Both the position numbers and the translations under genes were made by a program. 64,000 bases of DNA. It comes from Chloroflexi bacterium HGW-Chloroflexi-3. GTDB lineage: Bacteria > Chloroflexota > Anaerolineae > Anaerolineales > Anaerolineaceae. Positions 46,391 to 54,951 of the stretch are shown here, piece after piece. The DNA is taken from the NCBI GenBank assembly GCA_002842045.1, contig PHBX01000008.1, forward strand, positions 62,001 through 126,000. The letters are read 5' to 3'. A model generated the notes under the pieces. It worked only from the letters and a program-made list of their open reading frames with translations. It did not search any database and had not been told where the DNA came from. Within the stretch, counting starts at the first letter, position 1. The number at the start of each line of letters is the position of its first letter.

Positions 46391-46536
46391 AGTCACCTTT
46401 CAATGAATGTAATAATTAATAATTTGTACAAAATGAGTGTCAATTATTGATAATGTTAGGAGTTATTGTAGAATGATCCTGTCTCAATTGTATTACATTT
46501 TCCCTGATTTAGAACAGTTGATTTCTTTGATGAAAC

Positions 46537-46568
46537 AAAAAAAGACCCATCTTCTCGTAATGAGTCTC
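46537..46568 (-). terminator. Rho-independent terminator after the SUMF1 lipoprotein gene
   Basis: On the minus strand AGACTCA pairs with TGGGTCT (one G-T pair) around an 11-nt loop, followed by a run of T (46537-46543), 19 nt past the stop. Confidence 0.75.
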
Positions 46569-46586
46569 AATAATTTTTGTTTTTAA

Positions 46587-47603
46587 TTAATCAGTCGAAG
46601 CACAGCGGAATCCTAGATTTTCGTACCAATATTTAGGAACAGATTTATATCGCAATGTGGATCGTATCCACCAGGTTCCATTGCTCCAGGGACCACCACG
46701 CCATACATACAGATATCCATCATTTTCCTCACGGCCATCATCTGGATCATAAGGGTATGGTTTTGGGATAGAACTTGTCCACTCCCAAACATTTCCAGCC
46801 ATGTCCATTACACCGTAAGGACTTGCACCATCGGGATAATTACCTACAGGAGCTGTATCTGCAAATCCATCATCAAAAGCTGAATTTGCATGTTCCCTCG
46901 TACAATTTACATCACAAAAATTTGCCTTATCTTCAGTTATTGGGTCATTTCCCCAAGGATATCTACGTCCATCAGTCCCTCTTGCAGCTTTTTCCCATTC
47001 CGCTTCAGTGGGTAATTTTCCACCAGCCCACTCACAAAAAGCATTTGCTTGCCACCAATCTACCATTATTACTGGATAGTTATCAAATTCTGGATTTCCA
47101 TAATATTCCTGGCGTGTATTTGAAAAGTTTACCCAGGGTGCTGTACATGATCCATCTGCTACACACAAAGCATAGCGTTCATTGGTCACTTCGTATTTAT
47201 CAATCCAATACCCATCCAAATAAACAGAATGCATGGGTACTTCTGGATATGCTACACCATTATCCAAAGTGTGTTGAGCATCTGTATCTTGTGTACCCAT
47301 AATGAATTCGCCCGCAGGAATAAAAATCTGCTCTGATTGATCTTTTTCTAAAATTCTAAAATTGGGATCACCAACTTCTGTTGGAACCACAGTAGGTTCT
47401 GAGGTTGGAGTTGCAGGAACAGAGGTTTCTGTAGGTATTAATGTTGGTAAAGCTGTTGGTTCTATGATTTCTGGTCGAGTAGGTTCAACGGTGCTTGATA
47501 ATTGCTGAGTTGGTTCAGTAGATATAACAGTTGTACTACATGAGCTTAAAATCATTGAAAATAACAAAAGAACAAACATCAAGGATTTGATTGGTTTTTT
47601 CAT
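46587..47603 (-). CDS. SUMF1/formylglycine-enzyme-fold lipoprotein
   Basis: A 338-residue predicted lipoprotein: lipobox LSSCS (Cys about 22), a Thr/Pro/Glu linker to about residue 75, then a SUMF1 domain with FIPAGEFIMGTQD, HSVYLDGYWIDKYEVTNERY, LPTEAEWEKAARG, GVMDMAGNVWEWTSS and a final GFRCAS. The paired active-site Cys of true formylglycine-generating enzymes is not present in the segment WRGGPWSNGTWWIRSTLRY, so this is likely a structural or ligand-binding member. AAGGAG lies 9 nt before the ATG. Confidence 0.85.
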   Translation of the reverse strand: MKKPIKSLMFVLLLFSMILSSCSTTVISTEPTQQLSSTVEPTRPEIIEPTALPTLIPTETSVPATPTSEPTVVPTEVGDPNFRILEKDQSEQIFIPAGEFIMGTQDTDAQHTLDNGVAYPEVPMHSVYLDGYWIDKYEVTNERYALCVADGSCTAPWVNFSNTRQEYYGNPEFDNYPVIMVDWWQANAFCEWAGGKLPTEAEWEKAARGTDGRRYPWGNDPITEDKANFCDVNCTREHANSAFDDGFADTAPVGNYPDGASPYGVMDMAGNVWEWTSSIPKPYPYDPDDGREENDGYLYVWRGGPWSNGTWWIRSTLRYKSVPKYWYENLGFRCASTD

Positions 47604-47681
47604 TGGTATGGCTCCTTAATGAAGGATGATAATGAGTCACACAGATCTCATCCAGCGTGGTTTTAATAAGACAAATTTTAC

Positions 47682-47719
47682 TACTAATTTTTATCATCGA
47701 ATCATGATAAAAATTAGTA
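47682..47719. repeat. perfect 16-bp inverted repeat between divergent genes
   Basis: Arms at 47682-47697 and 47704-47719 (TACTAATTTTTATCAT and its complement) enclose a 6-nt loop; a partial third copy of TACTAATTTT lies at 47751-47760. It sits about 80 nt beyond the SUMF1 start and about 80 nt upstream of the -35 for the next gene. It could be an operator for a dimeric regulator or a bidirectional hairpin. The rest of the 275-nt gap holds one promoter and nothing else clear. Confidence 0.5.
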
Positions 47720-47796
47720 AAGTTAACGATAATAAATGAAATTGATGAATCTACTAATTTTCATTCATTTTTTCCAGTTTTCGTTCGTTATGTGTG

Positions 47797-47825
47797 ATGA
47801 CTTTTTTTATAAAAAGCGATATAAT
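47797..47825 (+). promoter_or_regulatory. promoter of the transglycosylase-like gene
   Basis: ATGACT (47797-47802), 17 bp, then perfect TATAAT (47820-47825). Start expected near 47832, which excludes the frame start at 47828 and supports the ATG at 47879. Confidence 0.65.
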
Positions 47826-47878
47826 GTTTGAATTCAGGGCTTTTATTTCTATTTAATTCATTGGGTGGTTGTTATTTG

Positions 47879-49867
47879 ATGAAGAATCTCAAAAAAATCT
47901 TAATTCTGGCAATAATCTTCATCTTTATTTCGATTTTTGCGTCCTTTAACGTATCTGCACAGGAAGAAACCGAAACCCCACAACGAATCAAATTAGTTGA
48001 AAATACATTTACTCAATTCACATGGCGGCTGGTCACAAGAACTGGCGTTCCCGTTTGTACCGTTGTAATCAATCATGAAGGTTTCCCAACGGGTCAGGAA
48101 ACACTAGCAGCATGTAACGAATCCTGGTTAGCGCTTTTTCCAACACCGACTGTAATAGCCACCGGTACTCCAACTCCTCAACCAACCTCCACACCGATTA
48201 ATGTGAATCAATTATGGCTGGATACTTATTGGGTTTTTGTTTCTTCTGAGGAAGCCACTCAGGTAACAAAAATAACCATTCCTGACATTATCGTCAACAT
48301 TTATGCACCTGGAATTCCTGTGAATGCTCCATATGTGGTCATTAAGGCAATCGAACCTTATTCTGAGTATAAAATTACCAGAATTGCAGGTACGGTTAAT
48401 GGAGAGCCTTTCGAATGTTTCTCCGATCAATGCATTGTACCACTATTACAAGACGCGCAAATTCGTTTTTGGGCTGAAAGCAGTTTTGGCGATCAAACCA
48501 AAGTGGTCACCGCCATTGTTAGAATTTTCATCAGTAATGATTACTACAGTGTTCGCATAACATCCATCGATCAACTGTTAGGGTTCACTGATTCCTGTCG
48601 AGAAATCTGGCGTGAAACTGCTTACGGTGAATCACCTGATTGGGTGGTTTTTCCAGAATCACCTGATATGTTAACCACGTTTGATAAATTACACTATTTG
48701 GCAGGAAAATTAATATTAAACAGATTTGTGGATGCATCATCCTGTCCTAATGGTGGATTGTTCGCCAATGGTGCTCCCAATGCCTGCGGGTTGGAAGTTG
48801 TTGAGGAAGCGATGTTTACCTGGCAAAATCGATTTGACCCGATCATCTGGGCGACTGGAAGAGAATCAGGTATTTCTCCTATTTTGATCAAAAGTATTAT
48901 TGAGCAGGAATCCCAATTCTGGCCAGAAAATGCCCGTTACTTGTATGAAGAATATGGATTTACACAAATTAACGAGCTAGGTGCTGATGTCGCTTTGCGA
49001 TGGAATGAAGACTTAAAAAATCAGATATGTTCAGGCTTGCTATTCAATTGTGATGAATCGTTTGTAAATATGAACGCATTTGAACAGGCAATGTTAAGAG
49101 GTGGATTAATTCGTTCCATTGATGCCTACTGTCCTGCCTGTGAAAATATGATCAACCTTGATATTGCTGAACAATCCATAGCCATAACCGGTCAGGTCAT
49201 TAAGTCAAATTGTTCTCAAACAAATTATATTGTTGGCGACCTTGAACTCAAAGCAACAATAACCGATATGTGGAAATTTACGATTCTCTCATACCATGGT
49301 GGATATTATTGTTTAAGGAACAGTTTGGAAATTGTAAAGGAAAAAGGACTTGAACCCACCTGGGCTAATGTATCTGCAAATCTGGTTTGCCCAAATGCTC
49401 GTGATTATGTTGATTCTGTTTGGGAGAACCTTACCAGTTTCCAACTCTACTACGCACCACAACCCACACTTTCACCAGAACAATTACAGCCAACTGGCCA
49501 AAGTGACCTGGTTCAATTTCCACCCACCGTTACTCCCACACTCACACCAACACCGAAAACTTATCTGGCAAGTGGAAAAATTAATGTGTATCTTTACATT
49601 GATACAAATTTGGATTTTGTAATGGATGAAAATGAACTGATCAATAATGCTAACATATTGGTTGAATTTGCAAATGGGACTTTTATAACAGTCCCTGTAC
49701 AGAATGGTGAAGCAATTATTGAGTATGAAAATCAATTCAAAGATTCTGATGTTACCATTACGGTCCTTGAAATTTATCAATCCACTAAAGTCAGAATACC
49801 TGAAAGTGGTGAACTTTTTACAATTTTACGAATCCCACCACCTGAATTACCTGGATTACTACCGTAA
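47879..49867 (+). CDS. secreted protein with lytic-transglycosylase-like domain
   Basis: A 662-residue exported protein. A signal peptide (residues 1-28, KNLKKILILAIIF then VSAQ) is followed by a Pro/Thr linker and a beta-rich part (about 110-230). A helical domain (about 300-520) resembles SLT lysozyme folds: GRESGISPILIKSIIEQES (candidate catalytic Glu), YGFTQINELG, and SYHGGYYCLRNSLE. It carries many Cys (CPACEN, CSGLLFNC). The C-terminus has an SdrD-B/Cna-B-like region (VYLYIDTNLDFVMDENE). I infer cleavage of peptidoglycan; the Glu is at the right position but activity is unproven. Followed after 14 nt by the acidic membrane protein. Confidence 0.7.
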   Translation: MKNLKKILILAIIFIFISIFASFNVSAQEETETPQRIKLVENTFTQFTWRLVTRTGVPVCTVVINHEGFPTGQETLAACNESWLALFPTPTVIATGTPTPQPTSTPINVNQLWLDTYWVFVSSEEATQVTKITIPDIIVNIYAPGIPVNAPYVVIKAIEPYSEYKITRIAGTVNGEPFECFSDQCIVPLLQDAQIRFWAESSFGDQTKVVTAIVRIFISNDYYSVRITSIDQLLGFTDSCREIWRETAYGESPDWVVFPESPDMLTTFDKLHYLAGKLILNRFVDASSCPNGGLFANGAPNACGLEVVEEAMFTWQNRFDPIIWATGRESGISPILIKSIIEQESQFWPENARYLYEEYGFTQINELGADVALRWNEDLKNQICSGLLFNCDESFVNMNAFEQAMLRGGLIRSIDAYCPACENMINLDIAEQSIAITGQVIKSNCSQTNYIVGDLELKATITDMWKFTILSYHGGYYCLRNSLEIVKEKGLEPTWANVSANLVCPNARDYVDSVWENLTSFQLYYAPQPTLSPEQLQPTGQSDLVQFPPTVTPTLTPTPKTYLASGKINVYLYIDTNLDFVMDENELINNANILVEFANGTFITVPVQNGEAIIEYENQFKDSDVTITVLEIYQSTKVRIPESGELFTILRIPPPELPGLLP

Positions 49868-49881
49868 AATCAGGAAAAAAT

Positions 49882-51639
49882 ATGAAGAAAAACAAAAAAA
49901 AAGATATAAATGAAAACAAAATTGATAAGGATGATTTAAACAGAATTGATTCATCTCTTAATTCGAATATCGAAAATGAAGGAAATATGAATGATCTTGA
50001 ATCGAGGCTTGACGACATAAAAAAATTAGCTTCAGATTTTTCTATGGATGAGGAAACGCCTGATGAGGAGAATTCAGACACAGAATCAGAAAGCATTGAT
50101 AATGAAGAAGATTATCTGGATCGATTGTCAGATATTCAAATTGAAAAACCTTTTTTGAGTGACGTTGACTCAGAAATTGATCTAGATACCAGATTAAATC
50201 AAATTACTATTGATCAGGAAAAGAAGATAATTCCCTCAATTAAAGAAGAAATTAATAAACCCACTCCTGCACCATTTATTCCATCTCCAGCATTCAAAGA
50301 TCTCGATGAGTTGCGTACGCAAGTAAATAATAAAAAGGCTCCAATTTCGATTGAAGATATTGAGCAGGACGCGGAAGAAATAATGGAACAAAGTCAATCC
50401 AATGAGGTCTTTCTGGAGCGGGTTAAATCTTCTTTGGATGAAGATACAGAAAAACAGGAAGAACCATCCACATCCAAAACTACCATTGTTTTTAGCTCGT
50501 TTGATCATGAACTGGATGATAGTGAATTGATCCAGGAATTAGAACAAGAGATTGTCAATGCAGATAAAGCAAGTAATCCATTCATCGAAGGTGAGGTTTC
50601 CATTGAATCCGATGATTTCCTTTCAAGTCTGGATAAGATAACAATTCCTGAGGTCGAGCTTAATCAAATTGAGAATGAGTTAGGCCAATTAGAAGAATTG
50701 GTTGAAAGTGAATTGATGCTTTCCTCTTCATCCTGGAAAGACCTTTTAGAATCAACTGATGATAATAATCAGATTGAAGGAGAAAAAGCCTTTGATTTTA
50801 ATCAAGAACAATCCTTCGATGAATTTTTACAGGAAATCGATTCATCCGAATCTGAAGAAAAAACAAAATATTCCCTTCTTGGGGACAGCCTTGATGAAGA
50901 AGGTATTTCAACGGCAGAAAGTACAGATTTGGAATCAGACTCATCCTCAGAAAATGATACAGGTACAGAACAGGAAGACGAATCTGTCGATAGTTTGCGA
51001 AAATCGTTCATAGATGAATTTGATCAAACAGCCTTTGATGAGGAACTCCAAAAAAGAAATAAGAAAAATTGGCTCCCGAGAAATATAGAAGCATTCAGTA
51101 AATGGTTCAAATCATTAAGTTTTGCGGAAAAAATACTGATAGGCTTAAGTTTCGTCATCAGTCTGGCGGTTATTGTTTCGATAATGTTGGTAGTCACTCA
51201 ATGGAGTAATAATAACCGAAAGATTGCCAGCCCTCCTCCAGCCATTGAAGCTACCGATCAGGATTTAATCTATCCTACTGGCCTCCAATTACCCGGTGGC
51301 TGGTTCTTTTTCTTGCAACGGGGTGAAATTCAGAACAACAAATGGGAACCTCAAAACGCTGAATGGTTAGCTAATACAAAACTACGGAGAGTGATTGCGA
51401 TACCCTGGTCAAACCAATCTGAGGCTGTGGTGCAATCACTCACCACACAAGATGAAATCAGCATTTATATGAACAATAATGACATCATTGTTTATCAGGT
51501 CGAGGACGTACTCCAAATTTCTCGGGAAAATGTGCGCATTCTTTCGGATACCGAACCTTCTCTCGTTGTCATTCTTTTCAGAGAAGACAATGAAGATCGC
51601 TGGACAATCATAGCAAAACCAAAACCAGGTGAAAAATAA
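49882..51639 (+). CDS. large acidic single-pass membrane protein with degenerate sortase-like C-terminus
   Basis: I do not recognise the protein as a whole. It has 585 residues. Residues 1-400 are Asp/Glu/Ser-rich, low in aromatic residues, and probably disordered in the cytoplasm, with short recurring blocks such as ESRLDDI, LDRLSDI and LDTRLNQI. A single helix follows at about 416-440 (ILIGLSFVISLAVIVSIMLV) with Lys/Arg before it, so the C-terminus is outside. The last 130 residues read like a sortase fold: LQLPGGWFFFLQRGEI, WLANTKLRRVIAIPW, NNDIIVYQVEDVLQI, then PSLVVILF and RWTIIAKP. The catalytic His and Cys positions are Trp-like/Phe-like, so it would be dead. Co-transcribed with the transglycosylase-like gene. 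The sortase reading is tentative. Confidence 0.6.
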   Translation: MKKNKKKDINENKIDKDDLNRIDSSLNSNIENEGNMNDLESRLDDIKKLASDFSMDEETPDEENSDTESESIDNEEDYLDRLSDIQIEKPFLSDVDSEIDLDTRLNQITIDQEKKIIPSIKEEINKPTPAPFIPSPAFKDLDELRTQVNNKKAPISIEDIEQDAEEIMEQSQSNEVFLERVKSSLDEDTEKQEEPSTSKTTIVFSSFDHELDDSELIQELEQEIVNADKASNPFIEGEVSIESDDFLSSLDKITIPEVELNQIENELGQLEELVESELMLSSSSWKDLLESTDDNNQIEGEKAFDFNQEQSFDEFLQEIDSSESEEKTKYSLLGDSLDEEGISTAESTDLESDSSSENDTGTEQEDESVDSLRKSFIDEFDQTAFDEELQKRNKKNWLPRNIEAFSKWFKSLSFAEKILIGLSFVISLAVIVSIMLVVTQWSNNNRKIASPPPAIEATDQDLIYPTGLQLPGGWFFFLQRGEIQNNKWEPQNAEWLANTKLRRVIAIPWSNQSEAVVQSLTTQDEISIYMNNNDIIVYQVEDVLQISRENVRILSDTEPSLVVILFREDNEDRWTIIAKPKPGEK

Positions 51640-51647
51640 GATTAGCT

Positions 51648-51673
51648 GCTGAGATCAATCAGCCCCTTTTTTT
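51648..51673 (+). terminator. Rho-independent terminator before glmS
   Basis: GCTGA/TCAGC stem (51648-51652, 51659-51663), 6-nt loop, CCC and seven T, right after the acidic-protein stop. Confidence 0.75.
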
Positions 51674-51758
51674 CATATGAAGAATGCAACCTTAAATATC
51701 TTATGAAATTGGATGCATTAATGACATTTTACATATATGAGACAACTTCTGAACACTC

Positions 51759-51764
51759 TATAAT
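51759..51764 (+). promoter_or_regulatory. -10 element of glmS
   Basis: A perfect TATAAT 26 nt before the glmS ATG; no convincing -35 at 16-18 bp. The leader would be about 20 nt with CGAGG as ribosome site. There is no room for a glmS ribozyme. Confidence 0.5.
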
Positions 51765-51790
51765 CTTAACATCCCATAAACGAGGTCTCT

Positions 51791-53581
51791 ATGTGTGGTA
51801 TTTTTGGAATTGTTAGCAAACAGGATAAACTTTTAGGTCCAACCTTAATCGATGCAGGCTTGCGTCTTTCCTATAGGGGGTATGATTCAGTCGGAATCGC
51901 AACAATCACCGAAAGTGGCATCATCGATTTACGTAAAGATGCTGGAAAAGTAACCACAGTTGCTGAAAAATTTAATTTTAAGGAGATGATTGGCAAACGT
52001 GGGATTCTTCAACTGCGTTGGGCAACATTTGGAGAGCCTTCAATGGTTAATTCACAACCCCATCTTGATTCGGAAGGATTGATGGTTGGAGCACACAATG
52101 GCAATGTTGTAAATAATGCAGAATTAAGGGAAGAATTTATTGCTGAAGGAATGATTGTTCATTCAACAAATGATGGTGAGAGTTGTGTCCATGCAGTAGA
52201 ACGATTTGTTAGACAGGGTTTTTCAATGATAGACGCCATAAGAAAAGCATATGAATTGCTCAAAGGTGATTATGCTTTTGTCATCGGAAAAGCGGAAGAT
52301 GATAAATTATATGCCTTCAAGAAAGGCTCGGGGTTGGTTGCTGGTATTGGGGATGAATTCACTGTCGTTTCATCTGATCTACCTTCCATTCTTCCCCTGA
52401 CCCGAAATGTCGTCTTCATGAATGATGGAGAAATTATTGAGCTTTCAGATCAGTGTTTTACGATTTATTCTGTTTCAACTGGAGAGGTTATCGATCGATC
52501 AATTGAAATTGTTGAAGAAACGATGGAAGTAGCTCAAAAAGGTGGTTTCGATCACTTCATGCTCAAAGAAATAAATGAACAACCAAAAGTCGCCGAAGAA
52601 TTACTGCACCTCTGGAATGATTCTCCATCAGTAGATTTAGCTGCAGAAGCCCTGAAGAACGCACGGAATATTTATTTTGTTGGATGTGGAACCAGTTACA
52701 ACGCCTGTGTTGCCGGTGCAGTTTATTTCAATCGGTTATGCGCAAAAACAACCATCCCTATTGCCGCACCGCAATTCATTGCCCAATATGACCGTGCTAT
52801 TGGTCCAGAGGATGTGGGTATTTTTGTAAGTCAGAGCGGTGAGACAAAGGATGTACTTAATGCTGTGGAGATCGCTCGAAAACAAGGAATGCGGATTTTT
52901 TCACTTGTAAACGTTGTCGGATCAACATTGACAAAATTATCCGAAAAGTGGTTACCCCTGGCTTGTGGATATGAAATCAGTGTTCCAGCAACAAAAACTT
53001 TCACCAATCAACTTGTTGCTTTTCTTTATTTGGCATATAAAGTGTCCAATAAGGACCTCCGTGAACTGAATCACCTGCCTGATATCATGCAAAAAACAAT
53101 CGGGGAAACGGAAGATCAGGTGAAAGAAGTTCTCCCATATGTTCAGGATTGGAATGATCTATATTGTTTAGGGTATGGGATTACATATCCAATAGCACTG
53201 GAAGGCGCGCTGAAACTAAAAGAGATTACCTACGCTCATTGTGAAGGAATGTTGTCCACTGAATTTAAACATGGTCCATTAGCAGCAGTAACAAAAGATT
53301 ATCCGATAATTTTTTCCACGATTCGAGATGATATCCCATTAATTATTTCTGGAATTAATGAAGTCACATGTCGAGGAGCCAGAGCAATAGTGGTCGGACC
53401 CGAAGATGAAAGATTGGTATCCAATGCTCAACACACAATTCGCATCTTTGAGCCCACTCCGGAATTTGCTTCCATTTTAGCCATCATTCCAATGCAATTA
53501 CTTTCCTATTACATGAGTGTCCATAGAGGATTTGATCCGGATTTCCCTCGTAATCTGAGCAAAACATTAACAGTCGATTAG
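51791..53581 (+). CDS. glmS: glutamine-fructose-6-phosphate aminotransferase
   Basis: A 596-residue enzyme that makes glucosamine-6-phosphate for peptidoglycan. The N-terminal glutaminase domain begins MCGIFGIVS with Cys as second residue (N-terminal nucleophile) and has RLSYRGYDSVG and the LRWATFGEPS and HNGNVVNN loops. The two SIS domains follow (about 275 on): GCGTSYNACV, SQSGETKDVL, KTFTNQL, then EGALKLKEITYAHCEG and the C-terminal Lys-Thr-Leu-Thr-Val-Asp tail. It supplies the dcw genes downstream with precursor. Slightly shorter than E. coli GlmS (609), by small loops. Confidence 0.95.
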   Translation: MCGIFGIVSKQDKLLGPTLIDAGLRLSYRGYDSVGIATITESGIIDLRKDAGKVTTVAEKFNFKEMIGKRGILQLRWATFGEPSMVNSQPHLDSEGLMVGAHNGNVVNNAELREEFIAEGMIVHSTNDGESCVHAVERFVRQGFSMIDAIRKAYELLKGDYAFVIGKAEDDKLYAFKKGSGLVAGIGDEFTVVSSDLPSILPLTRNVVFMNDGEIIELSDQCFTIYSVSTGEVIDRSIEIVEETMEVAQKGGFDHFMLKEINEQPKVAEELLHLWNDSPSVDLAAEALKNARNIYFVGCGTSYNACVAGAVYFNRLCAKTTIPIAAPQFIAQYDRAIGPEDVGIFVSQSGETKDVLNAVEIARKQGMRIFSLVNVVGSTLTKLSEKWLPLACGYEISVPATKTFTNQLVAFLYLAYKVSNKDLRELNHLPDIMQKTIGETEDQVKEVLPYVQDWNDLYCLGYGITYPIALEGALKLKEITYAHCEGMLSTEFKHGPLAAVTKDYPIIFSTIRDDIPLIISGINEVTCRGARAIVVGPEDERLVSNAQHTIRIFEPTPEFASILAIIPMQLLSYYMSVHRGFDPDFPRNLSKTLTVD

Positions 53582-53657
53582 TGAAAAAAACCTGAATTTC
53601 TCTTTAGTCACATATTAATTTTTTTGATAATTCTTATTTTTCCGTCTTGTTCCATAT

Positions 53658-54332
53658 TCATCTTTTCATGCGTTTGTGGGTCTGCCAAACCACCCTGAAG
53701 AAATTTTTTATGTGATGAATTGGATGGATATGGCTGGTTTCATTTCCGTATATTGTTCTGATTGGAACCCAGCCAACTGAATAATTTGCTTTGATGCAGG
53801 TGGCAATAACATCAACTTCAAATTCAAAACCTGATTCTTTACTTTCCATAACTTTTTCTAACAATCTTCGACTTAATAAACGATATCCGGATTGATTATC
53901 CAAAATTTTCATCCCCATCGCCCAGGAGAAAGCCCAGCCTCCAACAGTATTGGCAATTCTTCTTGAAAATGGCATCTTGCTGAAATCACGATATCCAATG
54001 ATCAAATCGATTTTTTTTAAATCAAACAATGAAATGAATTTTGTAGTTTCCTGAACGTCATGCTGACCGTCTGCATCTAAAGTAATTACATAATCACAAT
54101 CCAAATTTATTGCTTCCTGAAAACCTCTTTTCAAAGCTTCGCCTTTGCCCTGGTTGGGAATCTGTAAGAATACTTGCGCTCCATTCTTTTCGGCGATTAT
54201 TGAAGTATTATCCCTAGATCCGTCATCAATCACGAATGTTGGTAAAATTGTTGTCGCTTGACTTACGACATAACCAATATGTTTTTCTTCGTTATAGGCA
54301 GGGATAATAATGTACCCGGTTTTATCCATCAT
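53658..54332 (-). CDS. family 2 glycosyltransferase
   Basis: A 224-residue GT-A enzyme. Features are IIIPAYNEEKHIGYVV, VIDDGSRDNT, PNQGKGEALKRGFQEA and the metal-binding TLDADGQHD, then the acceptor-side NQSGYRLLSR and GFEFEVDVI. These match polyprenyl-phosphate sugar transferases such as DPM-like enzymes, but it has no C-terminal membrane helices, so it may act on a soluble or lipid-linked sugar at the inner face. It is convergent with glmS. The ~300-nt gap to mraZ holds only the dcw promoter region. Confidence 0.85.
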   Translation of the reverse strand: MMDKTGYIIIPAYNEEKHIGYVVSQATTILPTFVIDDGSRDNTSIIAEKNGAQVFLQIPNQGKGEALKRGFQEAINLDCDYVITLDADGQHDVQETTKFISLFDLKKIDLIIGYRDFSKMPFSRRIANTVGGWAFSWAMGMKILDNQSGYRLLSRRLLEKVMESKESGFEFEVDVIATCIKANYSVGWVPIRTIYGNETSHIHPIHHIKNFFRVVWQTHKRMKR

Positions 54333-54524
54333 TCATTTTCAATTCTTTAGAAAATTGCAATTTATTTTTGAGATTATATCGCACTCACGGATCAAAAATT
54401 GAAATTATCGTCTGATTAAAGAAATCGATGTCCAATTAAATAAGAGTTCGCAGAGAAAATTGAAGCTACTCATCCACTCAACCTTACAAAATAAAAAGAA
54501 ATGTAATGAGTTTTCTAAAAACAC

Positions 54525-54553
54525 TTGCATTTCGATTCATTTTCCGCTAAAAT
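54525..54553 (+). promoter_or_regulatory. promoter of the dcw cluster
   Basis: TTGCAT (54525-54530), 17 bp, and TAAAAT (54548-54553). The predicted start lies in the MraZ-box repeats next to it. The 192 nt before it (54333-54524) hold no other signal I can support. Confidence 0.7.
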
Positions 54554-54578
54554 GTGGATAATTGTGGAGATAAGTTAA
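54554..54578 (+). promoter_or_regulatory. MraZ-box-like direct repeats
   Basis: GTGGA at 54554 and 54564 with 10-bp period, then GT at 54574 where a third copy would begin. MraZ proteins bind such repeated TGGG-type boxes upstream of their own gene. The third box is broken exactly where the mraZ sequence resumes (about 54575/54576), as if a deletion had cut through it. Confidence 0.55.
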
Positions 54579-54951
54579 GTATCGTGATTTAGTATCTGGT
54601 GGTGCATATATTACAAAAGGTTTTGATCAGAATTTAATGGTTCTGACCGAAGAAATATTTCAAAGACTTTTCGATCGTATTACCAATATGAACATGGCCA
54701 ATCCTACTGCTCGTGAATTGAGGAGATTGATGTTCGCCAATGCTTTTTCGGTGGAAGTCGACAAAGCTGGGCGCATTCTTATTCCTCAAATTCTCAGATC
54801 GCATGCCGTCCTCGATGGTGAGGCATTAATTTTAGGAAACGGCAGCTATTTTGAAATCTGGTCTCCAAATCTCTGGCAAGATCATTCAGACAAGCAGATA
54901 AGCAGCGATGCAAATAACGAACGTTATGCCACTTTAGACTTATCACTCTAA
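54576..54951 (+). pseudogene. mraZ: mraZ, 5' end deleted
   Basis: The mraZ reading frame picks up at KYRDLVSGGAYITKGFD (from 54577) with an in-frame stop just before it, and continues with LRRLMFANA and the second half RILIPQILRSH to the stop at 54951. The normal first 22-25 residues, the start codon and the ribosome site are absent. The only start is ATG 54637, giving 104 residues that lack most of the first DNA-binding half. MraZ represses its own cluster in E. coli. The stop overlaps the rsmH ATG. Either a real decay or an assembly deletion of roughly 100 nt. Confidence 0.75.

Noticed and set aside
46587..47603. Plus-strand 175-residue frame opposite the SUMF1 lipoprotein gene
   Set aside because: It is His/Leu/Gln-rich, as expected from reading a coding strand backwards, with no supporting signals.
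50236..51013. Reverse frames opposite the acidic membrane protein
   Set aside because: Ser/Phe-rich products expected from the complement of Glu/Asp codons; no evidence of translation.
51674..51790. Possible glmS ribozyme
   Set aside because: Only 117 nt lie between terminator and ATG, with a -10 element close to the start and no ribozyme core sequence.
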